From Actinoallomurus oryzae (GTDB taxonomy: Bacteria; Actinomycetota; Actinomycetes; Streptosporangiales; Streptosporangiaceae), in contig NZ_BAABHF010000035.1 in assembly GCF_039541955.1 (NCBI RefSeq), forward strand, positions 1 to 64,000: DNA of 64,000 nt, written 5' to 3'. The notes beneath the pieces are model-generated. The model was not told the origin of the DNA and did no database searches. It saw only the letters and a list, made by a program, of their open reading frames with translations. Below, in pieces: positions 1 through 6,672 of this stretch. The position numbers and the translations under genes were made by a program. The number at the start of each line of letters is the position of its first letter. Position 1 is the stretch's first letter.

Positions 1-2
1 GT

Positions 3-1511
3 CTGGAGCGCGCCGGCTGGGCGTCCGCGGCGGCCGAGACACGTGCCCTGGCCGCCCTGGTCGCGCTCGCGCGGGGCCGCCGGGAGCACGCGCGGCGCCT
101 TCTCGCCCAGGCCCGCGAGGGCGGCACGGTGAGCACGAGAGTCGCCGTCCGGCACGCCACGGCGCTGCTGCGGATCGCCGACGGCGACCGGCGCGGCGCG
201 ACCGCCGCGGTCCGCGCGGGCCTGCGGGCGGTGGACGAGCACGCCGCCGCCCTCGGCGCGGCCGAACTGCGCGGACGCGCCGCCGGCTGGTCCGCCGAGC
301 TGGCCGCGCTCGGCGTACGACTCGCTCGTGGGCCGCGGGAGCTGCTGCTCGCCGCCGAACGCGGCCGGGCCATCGCCGACCGGCCGCCCGCCGTACGTCC
401 GCCGCGCGACCGGCGGCTGGCCGGGCTCCTGGCCGAGCTGCGCCGGGTCAGCGCCGAGGTGCCGCACCGGCCCGCGCTGCTCTCCGCGCAGGCGCGGCTG
501 GAGGACGCCGTCCGCGCCCGTACCCGGCGGCTGACCTCCACCCGGCCGGCGGTCCGCGGCTGGAAGTGGCTCGTGCCCGCGCTGCGGGAGACCCTCGGCG
601 ACCGGGTGTTCGCCGAACTGATCCGCGACGGCGACGACCTGCTCGCGGTGACCGTGGCGGACGGCCGCTGCCGCCGCGTGGCGCTCGGCCCGTACGCCGG
701 TGCCGAGCACGACGTACGGCTGCTGCGCTTCGCGGTGTCGCGCCTCGCGCGGGAGGCGGACGGTGAGGCGGCGGAGCGCGGCCTGGCGGCAGCGGCGGGG
801 CGGCTGGACGCGCGGCTGCTCGGCCCGCTACGGCTCGGCGACCGGCCGCTGGTGCTGGCTCCCACCGGGGCGCTGCACGGCCTGCCGTGGGCGGCGCTGC
901 CGTCGCTGGCGGGACGGGCGGTGACCGTCACGCCGTCGGCCGCGGGCTGGCTGCGGGCGCTGGGGGCGCCCGCGTCGTCCGGGCACGTGACGCTCGTCGC
1001 CGGGCCGGACCTCGGGCATGCCGCCCGCGAGGTGGCCGCGGTGCGCGAGCGGTACCCCGGCGCGGTGGTGCTGGAGGGCGCCGCCGCGACGGCGGGCGCG
1101 GTCCGTACGGCCCTGGACGGGGCCGCGATCGCCCATCTCGCCGTGCACGGTGAGTTCCGGGCCGGCAACGCCTTGTTCTCCGGCCTCCGCCTCGCGGACG
1201 GCCCGCTGGTCGCCTACGACCTCGACCACCTGCGCCGGCCGCCACGGCTGATGATCCTGTCCGCGTGCGACGCGGGGCGGGCCGACGTCCGCGCGGGCGA
1301 GGCGGTCATCGGCATGGTCGGCTGCGCCCTGGCTTACGGCGCCGCCACCGTGATCGCCGGCGTCACCCCGGTCGGCGACGCCGCCGCCCGGGAACTCATG
1401 GTCGGCCTGCACACGCGCCTGGCGGCGGGCACGCCCCCGGCGGAGGCCCTCGCCGGCGCACCCCGGCCGCGGGCCGCCCTCGGGTTCGTCTGCTTCGGCG
1501 CGGGCCGGTGA
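3..1511 (+). CDS. CHAT-domain protease, 5' end outside window (partial)
   Basis: This is the 3' part of a gene whose start lies before the window: the frame is open from base 3, so the GTG at 129 is an internal codon and not a convincing start. The C-terminal third is a CHAT domain, a caspase-like cysteine protease fold (family knowledge). Its catalytic His lies in HLAVHG (codon 1146-1148) and its Cys in LSACDAG (codon 1266-1268); both are intact. The visible N-terminal part is Ala/Arg/Leu-rich and probably helical, which fits the degenerate TPR region usual in actinobacterial CHAT proteins, but no repeat is clear enough to count. The substrate is unknown and no obvious partner lies downstream. 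Confidence 0.88.
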   Translation: MERAGWASAAAETRALAALVALARGRREHARRLLAQAREGGTVSTRVAVRHATALLRIADGDRRGATAAVRAGLRAVDEHAAALGAAELRGRAAGWSAELAALGVRLARGPRELLLAAERGRAIADRPPAVRPPRDRRLAGLLAELRRVSAEVPHRPALLSAQARLEDAVRARTRRLTSTRPAVRGWKWLVPALRETLGDRVFAELIRDGDDLLAVTVADGRCRRVALGPYAGAEHDVRLLRFAVSRLAREADGEAAERGLAAAAGRLDARLLGPLRLGDRPLVLAPTGALHGLPWAALPSLAGRAVTVTPSAAGWLRALGAPASSGHVTLVAGPDLGHAAREVAAVRERYPGAVVLEGAAATAGAVRTALDGAAIAHLAVHGEFRAGNALFSGLRLADGPLVAYDLDHLRRPPRLMILSACDAGRADVRAGEAVIGMVGCALAYGAATVIAGVTPVGDAAARELMVGLHTRLAAGTPPAEALAGAPRPRAALGFVCFGAGR

Positions 1512-1606
1512 GCCGCGGGCCGGTACGACGCGAGCCGCGGGAACACGGGCCGGTGAGATACGGGCTGGTGAGGCATGGCGGCGGGACCGCCCGGTAGCGT
1601 ACGGGC

Positions 1607-1978
1607 GTGACCGAGCGGATCTTCACCCTCAGTGAGGCGCGCGCGCTGCTTCCCGAGGTGCGCGCGCGGGTCGACGCGATCGTGGCGGCACGCGCCGACC
1701 TCGCCGAGCTGTCGTACGCGCTGCGGTCGGGTCAGGCCTCGCGTCTCGGCGGCAAGCCGGAGCAGAAGGGGTACGAGGCGCGCATCGACGAGGCCGTGGG
1801 ATGGTTCACCATCCAGGGCATCGAGGTGAAGAGCCTGGCCCCCGTGCTCATCGACTTCCCCGCGTACCACGCGGGCCGGTCGGTGCGCCTGTGCCTCCTG
1901 GAGGGCGAGCGGGAGCTGACCTGGTACCACCGGACCGAACTCGGCTTCGCCGGCCGCCGCCGTCTGCCGGGCGCCTGA
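1607..1978 (+). CDS. DUF2203 family protein
   Basis: A 123-residue protein that starts with GTG. It has the usual DUF2203 layout: an N-terminal FTLSEARALLPEV segment, a central helix, then GIEVKSLAPVLIDFPA and the C-terminal YHRTELGFAGRR. Members of this family are small cytoplasmic proteins of unknown biochemical role. The length is normal for the family. It follows the CHAT gene by about 95 bases that contain several short direct copies of CGGGCCGGT, and it converges on the SDR gene that ends 54 bases downstream. Confidence 0.85.
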   Translation: MTERIFTLSEARALLPEVRARVDAIVAARADLAELSYALRSGQASRLGGKPEQKGYEARIDEAVGWFTIQGIEVKSLAPVLIDFPAYHAGRSVRLCLLEGERELTWYHRTELGFAGRRRLPGA

Positions 1979-2032
1979 CCGGCCTACGACCTGTCGCCGG
2001 CGCCCGTCGGCGAGGCGGGCTTCCGGGGGTGC

Positions 2033-2968
2033 TCAGGCGAAGTAGTGGTCCTCCTTGAGATCGGCGATCAGCCCCGGGCGGGTCGGCTGCCACCCGAGCA
2101 GATCACGGGTGATCCGCGCCGAGGCGGGGCCGTCGAATCCCCAGAAGCGACTGAGCCAGCCGACGTACTCTCCGGCCTGTTCGGGGGTGACGGAGACGGC
2201 GGGGATGCCGAGACGCGCGGCGAAGATCTCGGCGACCTCGCGGATCGGGACGCCCTCGTCGCCGACCGCGTGCAGCACCGAGCCGGCCGGCGCGGACTCG
2301 AGCGCCAGGCGGAACAGGCGCGCGGCGTCGTCGCGGTGGACCGCCGGCCAGCGGTTGGTTCCGTCGCCGACGTAGGCCGCGGCGCCCTTCTCGCGCGCGA
2401 AGCCGATCGCGGTCGGGATGAACCCGTTGTCGCCGTCGCCGTGAGTGGCCGGTGGTATCCGCACGACCGAGGAGCGGACTCCGCGGTCGGCGAGCGCGAG
2501 AGTGTGGTGGGCGTTGGCGATCCGCCCGTTCGCGCCGCTGACCCGGATGTCACGGTCGCCCGTGCCGGCGGCCAGGCCGTCGCGTTCGGTGGCGACGACG
2601 CCGGGCGGGAGCCCGAGCACGCCGAGGATGCCCGAGGCGATGACGAACGGCTTGCCGGAGCCGGCGAGGGCCTCGCCGAAGGCCTCGATCGCCGCGCGGT
2701 CGGCGGCGGTGGCCCCGGCGTAGTCGCCGGCGAAGGCGATGTCGTGCTTGAACGCGAGGTGGACGACGCCGTCGGACGAGGCGGCGGCGTCGCGCAGGGT
2801 GTCGAGGTCGTCGAGCGAGCCCGGGCGGACCTCGGCGCCCGCGGCCCGCAGGGTCTGGGCCGCGGCGTCGGAGCGGGCCAGTCCGGTGACCTTGTGGCCG
2901 GCGGCGGTGAGCTCGGGGACGAGCCCGCGGCCGATCCAGCCCGACGCTCCGGTGACGAGAACTCTCAT
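2033..2968 (-). CDS. NAD(P)-dependent epimerase/reductase (extended SDR)
   Basis: A 311-residue extended short-chain dehydrogenase. The N-terminal Rossmann motif TGASGWIGRGL binds NAD(P), and the C-terminal half resembles that of sugar-nucleotide epimerase-like proteins. The true substrate cannot be told. The start chosen is the ATG at 2968: it has GGAGG seven bases upstream and begins directly with MRVLVTGASG. A frame 22 codons longer is open but lacks any such signal. The gene is divergent from the TetR gene at 3093, and the 124-base gap between them carries a palindromic operator, so the SDR is probably the repressor's target. Confidence 0.87.
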   Translation of the reverse strand: MRVLVTGASGWIGRGLVPELTAAGHKVTGLARSDAAAQTLRAAGAEVRPGSLDDLDTLRDAAASSDGVVHLAFKHDIAFAGDYAGATAADRAAIEAFGEALAGSGKPFVIASGILGVLGLPPGVVATERDGLAAGTGDRDIRVSGANGRIANAHHTLALADRGVRSSVVRIPPATHGDGDNGFIPTAIGFAREKGAAAYVGDGTNRWPAVHRDDAARLFRLALESAPAGSVLHAVGDEGVPIREVAEIFAARLGIPAVSVTPEQAGEYVGWLSRFWGFDGPASARITRDLLGWQPTRPGLIADLKEDHYFA

Positions 2969-3036
2969 GGAAGACCTCCAGGACGTGGGTGCCCGCCGAG
3001 CGGTCCGCGGCGCGCACCCCTTGATGTCAGCCACTA

Positions 3037-3060
3037 TTCTTTGTACGGTCGTACTAGAAA
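3037..3060. promoter_or_regulatory. Palindromic operator between SDR and TetR genes
   Basis: The core GTACG-GT-CGTAC (3043-3054) is a perfect inverted repeat, and matching AT-rich flanks extend it to about 24 bases. It sits midway between the divergent starts at 2968 and 3093, in the most AT-rich part of the gap. TetR proteins usually bind such sites in their own divergent promoter region; that this one does so here is inference. Confidence 0.6.
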
Positions 3061-3092
3061 TGTCAAGCTGAGATGAACACCTGGAGGCAGCG

Positions 3093-3677
3093 ATGGCGGG
3101 GCGGCCGGTCGACCATCAGCGGCGGGCCGAACTGCTCGACGCGGTGGTCGACTACACGGTCGAGCACGGCTTCTCCGACCTGTCGTGGCGGCCGGTCGCC
3201 GCCGCCCTCGGGGTTTCGCCCACGACGCTGGTGCATCGCTTCGGCACCAAGGAGCAGATGCTCGTGGCGATCCTCGGGCGCTTGCGGGAACGCATCTTCG
3301 CGGCCACGAACGACGCGATCGGCGAAAAGCCCGACCTGGCGACGGCGGCGCGCGCGGTCTGGACCCGGACCTCCGACCCGCGACGGGGGGCGGAGTTCAG
3401 GCTGTTCTTCGCCGTCTACGGGCGCGCTCTGCAGGCACCGGAGCAGTTCGCGGGATTCCTCGATCGGGTCGTCGCCGACTGGATGAACGCCCTACGCGAG
3501 GCGCAGGGGCCCGGCACCGACCCGGCGACCGCGACGCGCACGGCCACGCTGGTGATCGCGACCATCCGCGGGCTGCTGCTCGACCTGCTCGCCACCGGCG
3601 ACCGCGACCGGGTCCAGGACGCGGCCGAGAGCTTCCTCACCACGCTCGAACACCAAGACACGGGCCAACGCCGCTGA
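3093..3677 (+). CDS. TetR family transcriptional regulator
   Basis: A 194-residue TetR-type repressor. The N-terminal helix-turn-helix is seen in LSWRPVAAALGVSPTTLVHR followed by FGTKEQML, at about residues 30-58. The C-terminal half is the usual all-helical ligand-binding domain, ligand unknown. The ATG start is preceded by GGAGG. It is divergent from the SDR gene, with a palindrome in the shared promoter, which suggests local autoregulation together with control of the SDR gene. Confidence 0.9.
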   Translation: MAGRPVDHQRRAELLDAVVDYTVEHGFSDLSWRPVAAALGVSPTTLVHRFGTKEQMLVAILGRLRERIFAATNDAIGEKPDLATAARAVWTRTSDPRRGAEFRLFFAVYGRALQAPEQFAGFLDRVVADWMNALREAQGPGTDPATATRTATLVIATIRGLLLDLLATGDRDRVQDAAESFLTTLEHQDTGQRR

Positions 3678-3837
3678 GCCGCCGGACGCGCGCGGCGGTG
3701 ACCCATCGGGCGGCCGAGCCGGTGGACGGTGGGACCGGCCGGAGGGCGAACCCCGGACCGGCCCCACGACCACCCGGAAGCCGCCGGAATGGCCGCCGTC
3801 CCACCGCGCGGCGGACGGGGATGGTGAGAGACGGGCC

Positions 3838-4710
3838 CTAGTCGCTCGTTTCGACCGGGCGGGCGGGGTCGGTGATCCAGTCGGACCATGAGCCGGCGTA
3901 CAGGGCGGCCGGCACCCCGGCGATGGTCAGGGCCAGGATCTCGTGGGCGGCGGTCACGCCGGAGCCGCAGTACGCGCCCACCTCGGCCGCGTCGGTCGCG
4001 CCGAGGCCGGCGAAGCGTTCGCGGAGCAGGCCGGCCGGCAGGAAGCGGCCGTCGACTCCCACGTTGCCGTGCGTCGGCGCGTTGACCGCGCCCGGGATGT
4101 GGCCCGCGACCGGGTCGACCGGCTCGATCTCGCCGCGGTAGCGCTCCGGCGCGCGGGCGTCGAGCAGCACGCCGTCCTTGGCCACGGCCAGCGCGCCGTC
4201 CGCGTCGAGGAGCGGCAGGTGTCCCGGCGCGGCGGTGAAGTCGCCCTCCCGCACCGTGGGCACCTCGGTCGTGACGGGCCGCCCGGCGTCCACCCAGGCG
4301 TGGTAGCCGCCGTCGAGGACGCGCACCCGGTCGTGCCCGAAATAGCGCAGCGTCCACCAGGCGCGGGCCGCGGCGGTGGCGTCGGCGTCGTCGTAGACGA
4401 CGACGAGGTCGCCCTGGCGTACGCCGGCGCGCCGCATCGCCTCCTGGAAGGCCGACGCGTCGGGGAGCGGATGGCGGCCTCCGGCGCCGGGCGGCGCCGC
4501 GAGATCGTGGTCGAGGTCGATGAAGACCGCGCCGGGCAGGTGACCACGCCGGTACGCCTCGATGCCGGGCGGACCGCCGAGACGCCAGCGGACATCGAGG
4601 AGGGCCACGCCTCCTCGGGTCCGGACAAGTGACGGAACGTCGATGAGAGGGTGCACACCGCCAGTCTGACCGGTGACCGCACCGTCCGCGAGCGTCGGCT
4701 CCTCGTTCAT
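3838..4710 (-). CDS. sseA: Thiosulfate/3-mercaptopyruvate sulfurtransferase
   Basis: A 290-residue two-domain rhodanese. The first domain includes LLDVRWRLGG and the second carries the active-site loop CGSGVTA, whose Cys takes up the sulfane sulfur; this CGSGVT loop is typical of 3-mercaptopyruvate sulfurtransferases. It is the last gene of a three-gene operon: its ATG overlaps the stop of the phosphodiesterase gene by ATGA (4707-4710), so translation is probably coupled. The GTG 18 codons later is a weaker alternative start. The choice between thiosulfate and mercaptopyruvate as donor is inference from the loop. Confidence 0.88.
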   Translation of the reverse strand: MNEEPTLADGAVTGQTGGVHPLIDVPSLVRTRGGVALLDVRWRLGGPPGIEAYRRGHLPGAVFIDLDHDLAAPPGAGGRHPLPDASAFQEAMRRAGVRQGDLVVVYDDADATAAARAWWTLRYFGHDRVRVLDGGYHAWVDAGRPVTTEVPTVREGDFTAAPGHLPLLDADGALAVAKDGVLLDARAPERYRGEIEPVDPVAGHIPGAVNAPTHGNVGVDGRFLPAGLLRERFAGLGATDAAEVGAYCGSGVTAAHEILALTIAGVPAALYAGSWSDWITDPARPVETSD

Positions 4711-5819
4711 GATTCCCCCGTGAAAGTGAGCAGAGGCACGAGCTGTTCGGCCGGCACGAGAGAGCCGTGCATGCCGACCAGCGAGGACTCCAGCGGCTCG
4801 GCCTGAGTGGCGACGATCGCCAGGTCGGCGTACGGCACGGCGACCACGTCGCCGACCCGGTCCGCCATAGTGGCCGAAACCGGCCCGAAAAGGCCGACCG
4901 TTATCGCCTCGTCCCGTGTCATCACCCACGCCTGCCCCGCGAACCGCTCCCGCCACACGGCGAGCACGTCGGGGGCCGCGCCCTCCCGCGTGTACAGGTG
5001 CCGGGCCCGCGGCTCGCCGCCCAGCAGCGCCACGCCCTCGCGCAGGGCGGGCTCGGCGTCGACGTCGACGCGTGCGGCCGGGTCGGTCATGCCGTGGTCG
5101 GCGGTGACGTAGAGGGCGGCGTCCGGTGGCATCACCTCGGCGAGGCGGCGGACGAGCAGGTCGACGAAGGACAGATGGTGCCGCCAGGCGGGCGAGCGCG
5201 AGCCGTGGAGGTGACCGGTGGCGTCCAGCTCGCTGTGGTAGACGGTGACGAAGGACCGCTCCCCCTGGCGTACGGCGTGCTCGGCGCCGGCGACGAGCGG
5301 GCCGAGCGCGTCCGCCGGCACGTAGCGGGCGCCGCGGTACACCGCGCGGGTCAGCCCGCTGTGCGCGAACGCCCGCGTCGAGACGTGCGCCGCCGCGACG
5401 CCCGCAGCGGCGGCCCGTTCGTACACGGTCGCCGACGGCTGCCAGGCGAGCGGGTCGACACCGTCGTCCCAGCGCAGGCAGTTGAGCAGGCGCCCCTCCC
5501 CCGGGATGGCCACCTGGTAGCCGAACAGGCCGTGGCCGCCCGGCGCCCGGCCGGTGCCGAAGGAGCCCAGGCTGGTCGCGGTGGTCGACGGGAAGCCGGC
5601 GGTCAGCTCGTGCCCGGCGAGGGAGGACAGGAACGGCGCGGCGCCGGCGTGGGCGCGCAGCAGCTCCCACCCCATGCCGTCGACGAGCAGCACGCAGGCG
5701 CGCGGCAGCGCGGGCAGGCCCAGGACGTTCACGTGCCCCGGGACGCCCAGCGCGGCCAGCACGGACGGCGTGAGGTCGGCCAGAGATCGACGGCCGTACG
5801 CGGGAACGGGAAGGCTCAT
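4707..5819 (-). CDS. Alkaline phosphatase superfamily phosphodiesterase/pyrophosphatase
   Basis: A 370-residue type I phosphodiesterase/nucleotide pyrophosphatase-like enzyme. The metal- and substrate-binding motifs are in place: LLVDGMGWEL (first metal Asp, about residue 47), FPSTTATSLGSFGTG (nucleophile Thr), HSELDATGHLHG, and TADHGMTD (second metal site). The superfamily cleaves phosphodiester bonds with two zinc ions; the substrate here is unknown. Its start overlaps the DUF5998 stop by ATGA (5816-5819) and its stop overlaps the sulfurtransferase start by ATGA, so it is the middle cistron of a coupled operon. Confidence 0.85.
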   Translation of the reverse strand: MSLPVPAYGRRSLADLTPSVLAALGVPGHVNVLGLPALPRACVLLVDGMGWELLRAHAGAAPFLSSLAGHELTAGFPSTTATSLGSFGTGRAPGGHGLFGYQVAIPGEGRLLNCLRWDDGVDPLAWQPSATVYERAAAAGVAAAHVSTRAFAHSGLTRAVYRGARYVPADALGPLVAGAEHAVRQGERSFVTVYHSELDATGHLHGSRSPAWRHHLSFVDLLVRRLAEVMPPDAALYVTADHGMTDPAARVDVDAEPALREGVALLGGEPRARHLYTREGAAPDVLAVWRERFAGQAWVMTRDEAITVGLFGPVSATMADRVGDVVAVPYADLAIVATQAEPLESSLVGMHGSLVPAEQLVPLLTFTGES

Positions 5820-6406
5820 CGCTCGCGCTGCGCGATGACCTCCGAGAGCGCCTGGGCGAAGGCCAGGGCCTGCTCGACCGCGTCGGCGCCGTCGGCCGCC
5901 TCGCTGACCCGCAGCGAAAGGTCGTCGGCGGTCAGAGTGCCGGTGTAGCCGTGGTCGGCCTCGCAGGACTCGTCACCGCAGGAGGCGGGCTCCAGATCGA
6001 CGTGAGAGATCACTCCCCAGCCGATGGTGACCATCACCTCGGTCGGCGGGACACCGGGAACGTAGGAGGCGGGTTCGGGCACGACGCGCGTCACCGCCAC
6101 GGACTGGACCCGGCCGAGGCGGACCGCCTCCGTCGTGGTCGAGGCGTGCGGATGCGGCATCGCCTCGGTGGGCGGATGCTCGTCGGTGTGACAGACGAGC
6201 AGGCGGGTGGGCGACAGGACGAGCACGGTGACATGCCGGCGTACCTCCATCGCCGGATCGAACGTCGCCTCGTGGTGGACGACATACGCGATCACGGACT
6301 CGGTGCCCAGAACCGACTCGACGGCGTCCGCGACGAGCGCGGGGTAGTAGCCGCTCCGCTCGATCGCCGTGCGCAGCCCGTGAGCCATCGCTCGGGTTTC
6401 CCTCAT
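5816..6406 (-). CDS. DUF5998 family protein
   Basis: A 196-residue actinobacterial protein of unknown function. Recognisable parts are the N-terminal GLRTAIERSGYYPALVADAV, the VIAYVVHHEATFD segment and the acidic C-terminal GYTGTLTADDLSLRVS. The start at 6406 (MRETRAMAHG) is chosen over the ATG at 6388 because more of the upstream sequence looks purine-rich; neither has a good ribosome binding site. It is the first gene of the operon with the phosphodiesterase and sulfurtransferase genes, an order I recall from other actinomycetes. It is divergent from a short proline-rich frame at 6463. Confidence 0.8.
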   Translation of the reverse strand: MRETRAMAHGLRTAIERSGYYPALVADAVESVLGTESVIAYVVHHEATFDPAMEVRRHVTVLVLSPTRLLVCHTDEHPPTEAMPHPHASTTTEAVRLGRVQSVAVTRVVPEPASYVPGVPPTEVMVTIGWGVISHVDLEPASCGDESCEADHGYTGTLTADDLSLRVSEAADGADAVEQALAFAQALSEVIAQRER

Positions 6407-6462
6407 GACCCCATCCTGCACTGCCCGGGCGTCACACGCACACGTGCGGGTACAGAAGCGGC

Positions 6463-6672
6463 ATGACTGGTACAGCGGCCTCCCCCACTCCGCCGATGCC
6501 CGAGCCCCCGATGCCCCCGCCGGAACCCCCGACACCGCCGCCGGAGCCGCCGCCGGGACCTGTGCCGCCGGCCCCCGGACCGCCCCAGCCGGTCCCCGAG
6601 CCGACCCCGAGCCCGATCCCGCCGGTCCCCGAGCCCGTGCCGCCGCCGCAGCCCGAGGAGACACCCCTCTAG
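6463..6672 (+). CDS. Small proline-rich protein (doubtful)
   Basis: A 69-residue frame that is about half proline, built of PPMPEPP and PPEPP-like units, with a hydrophilic N-terminus and no signal peptide or membrane segment. It has an ATG but no clear ribosome binding site. Its TAG stop overlaps the stop of the convergent GNAT gene in the palindrome CTAG (6669-6672). Proline-rich frames arise easily in CCG-repeat DNA, so it may be chance; on the other hand the gap would otherwise be 260 bases with no gene. Confidence 0.35.
   Translation: MTGTAASPTPPMPEPPMPPPEPPTPPPEPPPGPVPPAPGPPQPVPEPTPSPIPPVPEPVPPPQPEETPL

Noticed and set aside
1501..1575. Direct repeats of CGGGCCGGT(GAG) after the CHAT gene as a regulatory array
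   Set aside because: The copies are short and irregularly spaced, in line with GC-rich drift; no support for a function.
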